Translations under genes and position numbers: made by a program
Notes under the pieces: model-generated
Database searches by the model: none
Seen by the model: the letters and a program-made list of their open reading frames with translations, nothing else
Told to the model about the DNA's origin: nothing
IMG/VR virus record: IMGVR_UViG_3300045993_000716
Span: 1-41,980 of that record
From: a virus
Length of the DNA: 41,980 nt
Strand: one strand, 5' to 3'
In this document: positions 13,177 to 20,005 of the stretch, piece by piece
Position numbering within the stretch: position 1 is the stretch's first letter
How the letters are laid out: the number at the start of each line of letters is the position of its first letter

Positions 13177-14997
13177 TTAATCGGTTGGCTCAGGAGGGGC
13201 TGATCCGTGGATCAGCGCATACAATCCGCTGTAATCGGCTCCGTAGCGCTCACAGGCGGCTCTGGCCTTGGCTTGGTCGGCTGCGGCATAGCTATTTGTC
13301 CAGACACGCACGTTCGTGCGCTGATCGGGCTTGATGGGCGTGAGAATGCGCTGAACGGCGGTTTCCTTCGCCGCTAACGCTGCCTTTTTGGCCGTTTCAT
13401 CAGAAAAGATCACGGGGATCAGGGGATCAGGGATCAGCGGTTCTTGGGTCGCACTTAGCTCCGAATCGAAGCCGGGAACCCCGCGAAAGCCAGTTTCAAC
13501 CGCTGATCCGATGATCCCCTGATCCCCGTGATCTTTTTGTTCGCTTGTTGACGTAATCTCTTGGCGGCCCAACTTTGTGATGCGATACTTGCCCTTATCC
13601 GCTTTTTCAACCAGGTGCGACTTGAGCAGCTTGGTGAGTTGCTTGCGAACCTGGGCCTTGCCACTGTCGCTATCCATATCGCAGTAGCTGGCAATGTCGT
13701 TGGGCCAAAAGTCATCATCGGCTAAGGTTTCGAGGATCTCGCGCCGAATGCGCCCGGCTTTACTGGCTTCTGCATCGCCGCCAATACTCCAGCCCACGCG
13801 GGCATGATTAAAAGTGAGTTGACGCACGGCAGACGCAGCCCGGCGCGGGTGGATATGCAGTTCGGCCTCATCGTCGCCTCGGGTTCTGCGCATGACCCAG
13901 ATGTGATCAACCGCCCCGCTCTTGCCCGTGGTGCCCGAGATCTCATCAAGCACATCATCAGCGCCTGCTTTGCGGCTGTGCGTGTTGACAATGATGGCGA
14001 GGCCAGGATGGTTGGCCGCAATGCGTTGGAGTGGCTTCAGGCTGTCGTAATCGGCGCGATACTCGGTCTTTTTGCCGTCAGGCGCTGGGGCAACCGCAAC
14101 GAGCGTATCAATCACGATCAGCTTGGCGTCGCTATGATCCGCCAACCAACCTTGGATGGCCGACAAGCCACCGCTATTGAGTGGCGGCCACTCCATTTGA
14201 TAATAGAGCGGGATATTCGACCTGCTGCCGAGGACGCTCTCCAATCGTTCCTGAAGCGCAGCCGTGGGATCTTCGAGACACAGATACAGCACCGGCCCGC
14301 CCTGCACTGGCACGCCACCCAGCACCATCGTCCCCGCCGCAACCCCCGCCGCAATATCCACGGTTAACAGCGACTTGCCCATTTTGGGCTTGCCCGAAAA
14401 CAAGGTAACGCCCTCGTACAGCAACCCCTCCGCCAATGTGACCAGCGGCGGAAATTGCTGCGACCACAGTTCGGAGATATGGAAGATCCGCACCGCGTGG
14501 TGTCTGCGGTTGGCGGCAACGGTGGTGATGGCTTCGATCTCGGCAGCGGCCTGATCGGCGTTTGCGTAGGCGGTTGCTACTAATTTGGAAGCGGCCTGAA
14601 TGAGTTCGCGCTGCCAACCGGTGCGGTCTACCGATTCGGCATAGTGTGCGATGTGGTAGGCGGTCGGAGCGGCCTGCACCAGTTCAGTCAGATACCCGAT
14701 CCCGCCCACGCCTTCCAACTGCCCACGCACGCGGAGTTCTGAGGCAATCGTGCGCAGATCGGGCGGCACACCATTGACCACGAGGGCCAGCGCGGCCTCA
14801 TACACCTGCTTGTGCTTCGCTAAGTAGAACCGCTCGGGGAGTAGCCAATCTTTGATGGCAATGATCGCATCTCTGTTGAGCAGGATCGACCCGATGCACG
14901 CCTGTTCCGCATCGGGATCGGACGGCAACTCAAGCGGGTTGGGGGCAACGGGTTGCGTTCGCTTTGCCCGCTCTTGTTGTAAGTTCAGAAGGGCCAT
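13177..14997 (-). CDS. Replicative helicase: DnaB-like N-domain, RepA-like ATPase core, winged helix
   Basis: The 606-residue protein has a DnaB-type N-terminal domain (residues about 22-125; DPDAEQACIGSILLNRDAI). It is followed by a RecA-like ATPase of the RepA/AAA_25 kind, with Walker A GKPKMGKS (202-209), Walker B LIVIDTL (293-299) and NTHSRK near 338. Residues 410-482 look like a winged helix (KAQVRKQLTKLLKSHLVEKA). A low-complexity linker encoded by the large inverted repeat and a final helical domain end the protein. It should unwind DNA ahead of the fork. The core is not the usual DnaB core, so the N-domain has probably been joined to a plasmid-type helicase. Confidence 0.85.
   Translation of the reverse strand: MALLNLQQERAKRTQPVAPNPLELPSDPDAEQACIGSILLNRDAIIAIKDWLLPERFYLAKHKQVYEAALALVVNGVPPDLRTIASELRVRGQLEGVGGIGYLTELVQAAPTAYHIAHYAESVDRTGWQRELIQAASKLVATAYANADQAAAEIEAITTVAANRRHHAVRIFHISELWSQQFPPLVTLAEGLLYEGVTLFSGKPKMGKSLLTVDIAAGVAAGTMVLGGVPVQGGPVLYLCLEDPTAALQERLESVLGSRSNIPLYYQMEWPPLNSGGLSAIQGWLADHSDAKLIVIDTLVAVAPAPDGKKTEYRADYDSLKPLQRIAANHPGLAIIVNTHSRKAGADDVLDEISGTTGKSGAVDHIWVMRRTRGDDEAELHIHPRRAASAVRQLTFNHARVGWSIGGDAEASKAGRIRREILETLADDDFWPNDIASYCDMDSDSGKAQVRKQLTKLLKSHLVEKADKGKYRITKLGRQEITSTSEQKDHGDQGIIGSAVETGFRGVPGFDSELSATQEPLIPDPLIPVIFSDETAKKAALAAKETAVQRILTPIKPDQRTNVRVWTNSYAAADQAKARAACERYGADYSGLYALIHGSAPPEPTD
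13199..13216. repeat. GATC palindrome inside the helicase C-terminal codons
   Basis: GCTGATCCGTGGATCAGC is the exact reverse complement of the 13157-13174 element and encodes residues close to the helicase C-terminus. The pair can also fold on each other as a larger inverted repeat. Confidence 0.8.
13404..13537. repeat. Large inverted repeat with GGATCA iterations in the helicase gene
   Basis: Arms at 13404-13442 and 13498-13537 are complementary over about 38 positions. They differ only where one arm has G and the other TC, and are separated by 55 bases. Each arm contains four GATC sites, mostly as GGATCAG repeats. With the two palindromes nearby there are 13 GATC sites in 381 bases. The arms encode a Pro/Ile/Asp-rich linker of the helicase. 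A replication origin is possible. Confidence 0.75.
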
Positions 14998-15013
14998 ACT
15001 ATCTATCCGATTT

Positions 15014-15029
15014 GTGTACCATGGTACAC
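15014..15029. repeat. Dispersed palindrome, copy 3
   Basis: A perfect GTGTACCATGGTACAC, extended to 18 bp by T and A at its ends (15013-15030). It lies 16 bases upstream of the helicase ATG and 77 bases after the stop of the zinc-finger gene, in a position to affect helicase transcription. Confidence 0.9.
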
Positions 15030-15105
15030 ACTAGCCAGAACCATCGTCGCCAGCCACGACAGGACTCGGCCCGGCAGCGATACCACCGGGCATTCGTTGG
15101 GCCAT

Positions 15106-15891
15106 TCATGCCACGGCCTGGGCGTGGCCATTGAGCGTCGTTTTGTTCGCACAGCGGATGCAGCGGTCGGGCTGGCTGATGCTTTGCGCAAACGCATCGC
15201 TGTCGCACATCACGCACCGAAAGATGGGATCAATCGCCACGATGGGGATCTCTCGCCACACATGACCATGCTTGCGTCGTTCGTGCGAGCCACGCCCAGC
15301 GTTGCTGTGAAACGACTCGCCGCATCCATAGCGACAGGTGATTGGCGTGTCGTCGGCAGGCTCTGGGCGGCCAATCGTAGCGGCGTTGTAGTCCTCAGCA
15401 ATCGCCAAGGAGTCAGAGATCTGATCAAGCTCGCTTCGCTCTTCCGCTTGGTCGCGCTCGTAGCTGGTGGTGTTGCCATCAATCGCCCGAACGAGCTCTG
15501 ATTGCAATGCGGCGATGGCCACCCGTAGCGCCTCAGCCTCAGCACGTGCCGTATCGGCCTGACGACGCAGCATGAGGTTCTCAGCAGAGAGCGCCACGGC
15601 AGAGCCAACCAGGCTTGGCAATCGCTCGGCGGCCTCATCATTCGCGCTCACACGCTGCGCCAACTCCTCGATCATCGTTTGCTGGAAGGCAATCACGGCA
15701 TTGGCGTGTGCAATCCGTCCCGCCGCGCTCTGTGGCCAGTGGCGATAGTCGCAGTACACGCCCTGGTACTGCCCGCTTCGGCGCTTGATCACGAGCTCGA
15801 CTTTGTGGTAGCTCGTGCCATCTAACTCGGCTAACAGTTCGTTGTCTGCCGTTGCGTAATCTTCCAGCGGCGCGTTCATCGGTTCAAACAT
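15106..15891 (-). CDS. Coiled-coil protein with C-terminal zinc fingers
   Basis: AAAGGAA lies 5 bases before the ATG at 15891. The 261-residue protein has an N-terminal globular part (1-70). A long coiled-coil follows at about 70-165 (EELAQRVSANDEAAERLPSL, then Glu/Ala/Leu heptads). Next is a C2H2-like finger (CRYGCGESFHSNAGRGSHER plus H) and a C-terminal zinc ribbon (FRCVMC ... RCIRC). Nucleic-acid binding as a dimer is likely. It sits between the RecT-like gene and the helicase gene. No named family was recognised. Confidence 0.65.
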   Translation of the reverse strand: MFEPMNAPLEDYATADNELLAELDGTSYHKVELVIKRRSGQYQGVYCDYRHWPQSAAGRIAHANAVIAFQQTMIEELAQRVSANDEAAERLPSLVGSAVALSAENLMLRRQADTARAEAEALRVAIAALQSELVRAIDGNTTSYERDQAEERSELDQISDSLAIAEDYNAATIGRPEPADDTPITCRYGCGESFHSNAGRGSHERRKHGHVWREIPIVAIDPIFRCVMCDSDAFAQSISQPDRCIRCANKTTLNGHAQAVA

Positions 15892-15906
15892 CTCGGTTCC
15901 TTTCTT

Positions 15907-15936
15907 GACAGGGTAGGTCGTGTGTGCTACCCTGTC
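15907..15936. promoter_or_regulatory. Inverted repeat in the leader of the zinc-finger gene
   Basis: GACAGGGTAG (15907-15916) and CTACCCTGTC (15927-15936) are perfect 10-bp arms with a 10-base spacer. On the leftward RNA the hairpin ends 3 bases before the AAAGGAA ribosome-binding site of 15891. It may be an operator or a 5' mRNA structure that affects translation. Confidence 0.6.
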
Positions 15937-15965
15937 TCTGCATCGTTTTTATTCGGTTCCATTCC

Positions 15966-15996
15966 AAAGCCCTCTTGTTCACCACAGGAGGGCTTT
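15966..15996 (-). terminator. Hairpin after the RecT-like gene, weak terminator
   Basis: AAAGCCCTC (15966-15974) and GAGGGCTTT (15988-15996) form a 9-bp stem with a 13-base loop, 6 bases beyond the stop of the gene ending at 16003. Only three T follow on the minus strand, so termination may be partial. Confidence 0.55.
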
Positions 15997-16002
15997 GTCG
16001 TG

Positions 16003-16794
16003 TTAGGCTACTGCCTCAATCGTGTTGTATTCGGATTCGATCATGGCCTTGGCGGTCACAATCGCTTGGCCTAACTCTTCATTGCTCATCTCGCGGGGCA
16101 GTTTCAGCCCCAGATCCAACCCCAACCCCTTGGCCTTGATAGCCAATTGGCGTAGCTCCTCAATCAGGACTGGGCGCACATCGGTCGCCATGACTTCGCC
16201 GGTTGAAACGTTGACCGGCGCACGTCGCGCCTGTGGCACGTCGCCAACTTCCGACTCGTCCATCCAGCCCAAGCCCGCGATACTCAGCGTCGCCCGGCGC
16301 TTGGCCTTCGTCTCGGCCTTCATCATGGCATTGGCTAAGTCCACGCCGCGCATGGCTTCATATTGGCCGTTCTTGGCGAAATAGCGCTTGCCGCCCTGAC
16401 TCGTCTGCCATTCGCCGCCCTCTTTTTCAATCGCCACAATGCCGCTAGCAAAATCGGCCCGGCCATCCGGCGTGCTGGCTTCGACTTCCACCCGATACAC
16501 GCCCAGATCCAACAGCGCTTCCTTGCTCACAATGCGTACACTGACCTGCTTGGCTTCGCGGAGTTGATCCGTTGCGCCGCGTGTCGCGTACAGTACCAGC
16601 TTGTTATCGAGTTGCAGGTATTCAAAGGGCTTGGTGAGCGGGTTCAGCCCGAGGGAGCGACACAGCGCGGTGTAGTAGGTGACGCGCTCGGGAGCGCTCA
16701 GGGGCGACAGATCGCCAAGGATGGCAACCTTTTCGATGATGGCGTAATCATCGTTGGCCGTGGTGTACTGTGTGGTGGTAAGTGCTTGTGTCAT
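16003..16794 (-). CDS. RecT-like single-strand annealing protein
   Basis: The ATG at 16794 has AGAGGAA 8 bases upstream, giving 263 residues. The key region is PLSAPERVTYYTALCRSLGL followed by NPLTKPFEYLQL and KLVLYATRGATDQLRE. Later there are AMMKAETKAKRRATLSIAGL and an acidic helix. This resembles the RecT/Red-beta-like annealing proteins, where a conserved Leu-Asn-Pro segment precedes the beta-hairpin core. Such proteins anneal complementary single strands in phage recombination. The family match is from memory of motifs. A DnaQ-like exonuclease and VRR-NUC nuclease are encoded in the same arm and could be partners. Confidence 0.7.
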   Translation of the reverse strand: MTQALTTTQYTTANDDYAIIEKVAILGDLSPLSAPERVTYYTALCRSLGLNPLTKPFEYLQLDNKLVLYATRGATDQLREAKQVSVRIVSKEALLDLGVYRVEVEASTPDGRADFASGIVAIEKEGGEWQTSQGGKRYFAKNGQYEAMRGVDLANAMMKAETKAKRRATLSIAGLGWMDESEVGDVPQARRAPVNVSTGEVMATDVRPVLIEELRQLAIKAKGLGLDLGLKLPREMSNEELGQAIVTAKAMIESEYNTIEAVA

Positions 16795-16816
16795 CGCTTC
16801 GGTTCCTCTCTTACAA

Positions 16817-17251
16817 CTAAAATGAATATTCAGGAGTGGGCGCATACTCCGCGAATGCCGTCACATCGCTTGCGCTATCCATCACGGCCTCAGCGCTACT
16901 CTCATCGCTTTCCGCAAAGATCGCCCGCCGCTCAAGCGCGTTCACTAACTTGGCACGAACCGCCCATTCGTCTTGCCTCCGAACGTCCAAGTACAAAGCC
17001 AGATCCGCTTCGGCCTGGAGCAACTGCTCTTCATAGGCGCGAGCCAAGCTCAAAGCATACTGATAGGCGCTGTGCTCACTCAGGCCAATCAAGAGTTGCC
17101 GTTCGCGCTCTTCCGCGTTCTTGCCGAGTGTGCCATTCAGGCGTGAGATGATGTCCATCTCAGCGCGTGCCTTGGCAACCTTCAGATCCTCTTTTGCCAC
17201 TTGGCTGCGCATGCGAGCGGTGGCAATCGTGTGGTGAATTGAGTTCTGCAT
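16817..17251 (-). CDS. Hypothetical coiled-coil protein
   Basis: The ATG at 17251 has GGAAAG 7 bases upstream. The 144-residue product is almost wholly helical with long charged heptad-like stretches (for example QVAKEDLKVAKARAEMDI and YEEQLLQAEADLALYLDV) and an acidic tail. No family was recognised. It lies just upstream of the RecT-like gene. Confidence 0.6.
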   Translation of the reverse strand: MQNSIHHTIATARMRSQVAKEDLKVAKARAEMDIISRLNGTLGKNAEERERQLLIGLSEHSAYQYALSLARAYEEQLLQAEADLALYLDVRRQDEWAVRAKLVNALERRAIFAESDESSAEAVMDSASDVTAFAEYAPTPEYSF

Positions 17252-17255
17252 CGTT

Positions 17256-17492
17256 CTACTTTCCAATCCGTGTCTGATACATCTTGGCCACTTCGGGCCG
17301 GGCATCCTGTTCCAACCGATCCTGTATCTTCCGTAGTACCTCTAGCACCAGGGCGAGATCATCTCTACTGCCGGGTGGGAGCATGTGACTCGTGCGGTCG
17401 CGTAAGGCGATGCGCCGGGCCGCGAATTCCGCTTCAGAGCGCAATGCTGCGATGTCATCGAGTGCGTTGAGCGCGTGGCAACCGAAGCCCAT
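17256..17492 (-). CDS. Small hypothetical helical protein
   Basis: The ATG at 17492 has AGCGGGG 6 bases upstream, and the gene overlaps the end of 17455-17793 by 38 bases. The 78-residue product is charged and helical (LVLEVLRKIQDRLEQDARPE). No family was recognised. Confidence 0.5.
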   Translation of the reverse strand: MGFGCHALNALDDIAALRSEAEFAARRIALRDRTSHMLPPGSRDDLALVLEVLRKIQDRLEQDARPEVAKMYQTRIGK

Positions 17493-17793
17493 ACGCATCC
17501 CCGCTTTCTAATAGTGTCTCAAGCTCGTCAGGCACGGCCCTGCGCAAGCTGTGCGCCCCAACTACCACCAGCCCGGTACTCGCGGCAATCGCCCAACCGG
17601 CCAGCGCCAGATCCAGCCGTCCCAGCCGCCGTGCGGTGTGCGTCAGGCCGCACAAGATCGCCGCCGTGCCAAGCCCATAGCGGGTCGTCAGTGGCACGCG
17701 CTCCTGAATGTCCCATAAACTTAGGTGTTGAACCAAGGCGATAGATGCGCCAATAGCAGCACCCTCAATTGTGGCAATAGCTGTGCGATGCAT
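17455..17793 (-). CDS. Small membrane protein
   Basis: A 112-residue protein with about three hydrophobic segments (residues 8-22, 38-52, 62-82) and a basic loop between the second and third. No family was recognised. It lies between the HNH gene and helical proteins in the early leftward operon. A role in superinfection exclusion or holin-like action would be a guess. Confidence 0.55.
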   Translation of the reverse strand: MHRTAIATIEGAAIGASIALVQHLSLWDIQERVPLTTRYGLGTAAILCGLTHTARRLGRLDLALAGWAIAASTGLVVVGAHSLRRAVPDELETLLESGDAYGLRLPRAQRTR

Positions 17794-17801
17794 AACACGC
17801 C

Positions 17802-18290
17802 TTATTCTTCAGCAATATGCTTCCAGGTTACTCGGTTCACAATTGAGTAAATGTTGTTTCGGATTACGCCAAAAGCTATTGCAAGTGATTGCCTTGATTC
17901 GCCAGCAGCAGCACGGCGACGAATTGCAAGAATGTCGGCTGGTGTAAGCTTCGCGGAGAGAAGCGCCCGCTTTTCAATAGGAAGGTATCCTTGACGACGG
18001 CCCTTCATTCGACCCTTCACGCTACAATCGTGCATATTGTCTTTTTGTGTGCCGATCCAGAGATGGGCGGGGTTTACGCAAGGCCGGTTGTCGCATGAAT
18101 GACAAACATTCATCCCTTCAGGAATTGAGCCGTTTACCAGTTCATATGCCTGACGATGGGCCAATTTGTTCTTGCCCTCTACCGAAAGCGTTCCATATCC
18201 TCTCGGTTGCCGACTTCCCATCCACAGCCAGCATTCGTCAGGGCTGCCAACCCTGACATGTGACCAAAAGTCATCAGCTATTCGTGCCAT
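17802..18290 (-). CDS. HNH endonuclease (homing type), copy 1
   Basis: The ATG at 18290 has GGGAG 8 bases upstream, giving 162 residues. The core is [20 protein letters not shown], the HNH_3 zinc motif of phage homing endonucleases. An N-terminal CWLWMGSRQPRGYG segment and a C-terminal DNA-recognition HTH (SRQSLAIAFGVIRNNIYSIV) complete the standard layout. It nicks or cuts DNA and is often a free-standing mobile gene. A related protein is encoded at 20812-21246. Confidence 0.9.
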   Translation of the reverse strand: MARIADDFWSHVRVGSPDECWLWMGSRQPRGYGTLSVEGKNKLAHRQAYELVNGSIPEGMNVCHSCDNRPCVNPAHLWIGTQKDNMHDCSVKGRMKGRRQGYLPIEKRALLSAKLTPADILAIRRRAAAGESRQSLAIAFGVIRNNIYSIVNRVTWKHIAEE

Positions 18291-18339
18291 TTCGCTCACT
18301 CCCGTGATACGCAAAACCCGATCAAGGTGCGATGATGAG

Positions 18340-18678
18340 TTAGGCGGCCTGCTTCTGCGCCTGAAACGTCGCGAACTCTGCGGTGAACACGCTGTATTCG
18401 ATGCCATCGCGATCAGCAATCAGCGACGTGCCCTCGGCTTTGAGCGCCAACGCATCCTGCGTGCGCCCCTCAGCTTTGGCCTTGCCATACTCCACGGCCA
18501 GCCGGGCGATCATGCGTTGGCGCTCGTGGTGGTAGCTCAGGCGCTCAGCAATGGCGCGATTGATCAGGGTATCGGCATCGAACTCGGTTGGCGCGCTGCC
18601 GAGGTATTGTCCGTCCAGGAACGCGCTGTAGTCGCAGGTGTCGCGGTTGAATTCGATGTGGCGGGTGGGCTGGTTCAT
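18340..18678 (-). CDS. Hypothetical early protein under CI/Cro-type control
   Basis: GGAG lies 8 bases before the ATG at 18678. The 112-residue protein starts with strands (HIEFNRDTCDYSAFLDGQYL). A long helix follows and the end is short. No family was recognised. It is the first gene after a near-consensus promoter that contains two copies of the GGTAAG operator, so it should be shut off in the lysogen and made early in lytic growth. Confidence 0.65.
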   Translation of the reverse strand: MNQPTRHIEFNRDTCDYSAFLDGQYLGSAPTEFDADTLINRAIAERLSYHHERQRMIARLAVEYGKAKAEGRTQDALALKAEGTSLIADRDGIEYSVFTAEFATFQAQKQAA

Positions 18679-18707
18679 GGCGGTCGCTCCTGACTGAAAT
18701 AAATAAC

Positions 18708-18721
18708 GGTAAGAACTTACC
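18708..18721. promoter_or_regulatory. Repressor operator A
   Basis: GGTAAGAACTTACC has 6-bp inverted arms around AA. It is part of a 17-bp direct repeat (ACGGTAAGAACTTACCT) shared with operator B, 24 bp apart start to start. It lies just downstream of the early promoter's -10 box. Confidence 0.85.
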
Positions 18722-18724
18722 TAT

Positions 18725-18753
18725 ATAATACGGTAAGAACTTACCTGTGTCAA
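18725..18753 (-). promoter_or_regulatory. Early leftward promoter
   Basis: On the minus strand TTGACA (18753-18748) and TATTAT (18730-18725) are 17 bases apart. The spacer is filled by one operator (18732-18745) and a second (18708-18721) covers the start region. The -35 box overlaps the stop of the Cro-like gene. It drives the 18678 gene and those beyond. Confidence 0.85.
18732..18745. promoter_or_regulatory. Repressor operator B
   Basis: Identical to operator A. It sits between the -35 and -10 boxes of the early leftward promoter, where bound repressor would exclude RNA polymerase. Confidence 0.85.
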
Positions 18754-18971
18754 GCAGCAATTTCAGTAGGATCGGCTTCTTCTAAGAGGCGTTGGGCATC
18801 GGCTACGAGTGCCTGTGCGAGAGCGGGATGTGAGGCAATAATGCGGAGTATCCGTGGTTCTCTGGCTCTCCACCAACGAATGGTACGATCATCAACGCCA
18901 ATAGCGCGACCGCGTTCGTCGTCATTCGCTCCAAGATTTTTGAGCGCTTCTTGGAAATTCGTAAGTTGCAT
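18750..18971 (-). CDS. Cro-like helix-turn-helix regulator
   Basis: The ATG at 18971 has GAGG 8 bases upstream, giving 73 residues. The helix-turn-helix is at about 17-38 (DDERGRAIGVDDRTIRWWRA), and a helical tail follows. It is transcribed away from the CI-like repressor across an operator-bearing region, which is the position of Cro. The HTH assignment rests on pattern and place and not on a close family match. Confidence 0.7.
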   Translation of the reverse strand: MQLTNFQEALKNLGANDDERGRAIGVDDRTIRWWRAREPRILRIIASHPALAQALVADAQRLLEEADPTEIAA

Positions 18972-18986
18972 GCCATGCCTCAATTC

Positions 18987-19000
18987 GGTAACTATTTACC
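18987..19000. promoter_or_regulatory. Repressor operator C
   Basis: GGTAACTATTTACC keeps the GGTAA and TTACC arms with a variant centre. It lies in the start region of the Cro-like gene, downstream of its promoter. Confidence 0.75.
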
Positions 19001-19010
19001 TGTTGAGCGC

Positions 19011-19039
19011 AGCATACCACGAAGAAACAAGCTATGCAA
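19011..19039 (-). promoter_or_regulatory. Promoter of the Cro-like gene
   Basis: On the minus strand TTGCAT (19039-19034) and TATGCT (19016-19011) are 17 bases apart, about 40 bases upstream of the ATG at 18971. Operators flank it on both sides. Confidence 0.65.
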
Positions 19040-19041
19040 GT

Positions 19042-19071
19042 GGTAAGTTTTGGGAGTGGTAAGAAACTACC
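19042..19071. promoter_or_regulatory. Repressor operators D and E
   Basis: A half-conserved site starts at 19042 (GGTAAG then divergent). A second site, GGTAAGAAACTACC at 19058-19071, matches 12 of 14 bases of operator A. They lie between the Cro-like and repressor promoters. Confidence 0.65.
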
Positions 19072-19077
19072 TATACC
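19050..19077 (+). promoter_or_regulatory. Candidate promoter of the CI-like repressor
   Basis: TTGGGA (19050-19055) and TATACC (19072-19077) are 16 bases apart, with operator E in the spacer. A TATACT at 19081-19086 is an alternative -10 box. Operator E placement suggests autorepression. Confidence 0.5.
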
Positions 19078-19098
19078 CTCTATACTAGGAGCATGAGC

Positions 19099-19446
19099 AT
19101 GAAAGCAATAGGCGTATATGTCCGAATACTGAGAGACGATTGCCAGCTAACCCAAGCGGAATTAGCCGATCAGGTGAGTCTCTCGGAAAAGTCTGTTCGC
19201 AATATTGAAAACGGAACTCATGAGCCAAAGATTACCAAACTGGTAGAGATTGTTGCGCTATTGCGCGGCTCGACAGCGCACATTGCACGACTCATGCCGC
19301 CATCTGCATCAATAGAATTAGCGCGTACCCTGGCCAGTGAGGTTATTGGCAAAACTGGGTTTACCGATGAGCAGCGGGAGTATCTTGAGAATCTGACACC
19401 TGCTCAGAAGCGGGCGCTTCTGTCGGTGGCTCAGGAGATGCAATAA
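19099..19446 (+). CDS. CI-like repressor, XRE-family HTH without peptidase domain
   Basis: AGGAG lies 7 bases before the ATG at 19099, so I prefer it to the ATG at 19093, which is too close. The product has 115 residues. Residues about 5-60 are an XRE helix-turn-helix (LTQAELADQVSLSEKSVRNI then ENGTHEPKI). The C-terminal 50 residues are helical (FTDEQREYLENLTPAQKRAL). There is no S24/LexA-type Ser-Lys peptidase domain, so RecA-driven self-cleavage is not expected; induction may need an antirepressor. It should bind the GGTAAG operators and silence the leftward early promoters. Confidence 0.85.
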   Translation: MKAIGVYVRILRDDCQLTQAELADQVSLSEKSVRNIENGTHEPKITKLVEIVALLRGSTAHIARLMPPSASIELARTLASEVIGKTGFTDEQREYLENLTPAQKRALLSVAQEMQ

Positions 19447-19618
19447 TTTTGCTGACGTTGCGCCAGAATGTTTGCTCGGTCTCTCGCCGTATTCCGGCCA
19501 ATGCGGGCAAAAGATAGATCGCGCCTATAATCGCGGTAATGGCTCGAATGGTTTGATCGCCAAAAAGCAGGATGATAAACATGGCGATCATGGCAACAGT
19601 AAACGAGTGACGAATCAT
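19361..19618 (-). CDS. Putative small membrane protein antisense to the repressor end
   Basis: An 85-residue open frame with two strong hydrophobic segments (residues 6-22 and 26-43) and a polar Pro/Glu-rich tail. The tail part overlaps the repressor's last 86 bases on the other strand. GAGGG stands only 3 bases from the ATG at 19618. The membrane part lies wholly outside the repressor and reads like a real protein. I rate it as probable and no more. Confidence 0.45.
   Translation of the reverse strand: MIRHSFTVAMIAMFIILLFGDQTIRAITAIIGAIYLLPALAGIRRETEQTFWRNVSKIIASPEPPTEAPASEQVSDSQDTPAAHR
19553..19581 (+). promoter_or_regulatory. Possible promoter for the 19638 gene
   Basis: TTGATC (19553-19558) and TAAACA (19576-19581) are 17 bases apart, 56 bases upstream of the ATG at 19638. 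It falls inside the antisense membrane-protein frame. The match is partial. Confidence 0.3.
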
Positions 19619-19637
19619 ATACCCTCATAGGTGTCTC

Positions 19638-19877
19638 ATGAGCGACAGAATTATTCGACATGTTACGTTGGTGTTCAAGGGCGGCCATATACTTGATGTA
19701 TTGATGAAGCAATCCGACGCCTACGATATCCGAGATGCGCTCATGTATCCCGATGATGACGAATTCCGCCGAACGCTCAGTAAGATCCAATGGGTTGGCG
19801 CTCCTAATGCCGATGAGGATGTACTAGATCGGCAGCTCACGCTAAACGTAAAAGAACTGCTTTACATTCTGTACTAA
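19638..19877 (+). CDS. Small hypothetical protein
   Basis: A 79-residue protein. The first part forms strands (IIRHVTLVFKGGHILDVLMK) and a helix and acidic segment follow. No family was recognised. Only 19 bases separate its ATG from that of the leftward frame at 19618, so its promoter must lie inside that frame. Confidence 0.6.
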   Translation: MSDRIIRHVTLVFKGGHILDVLMKQSDAYDIRDALMYPDDDEFRRTLSKIQWVGAPNADEDVLDRQLTLNVKELLYILY

Positions 19878-20005
19878 GCGCCCATGTCCCTGTAGCAAAC
19901 ATGTTCGCATCTCGGACGGGTATCCTACCGCACTATCGGCGCTCATAGCAAGTAGTGCCACGCACGTATCAGTATCGTATCAGCTTTGATGGCAAAGGAT
20001 AGTAT

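Noticed and set aside
15905-15933. Rightward promoter TTGACA-17-TACCCT
   Set aside because: It would read antisense into the RecT-like gene, the -10 box is poor, and the sequence is explained by the inverted repeat there.
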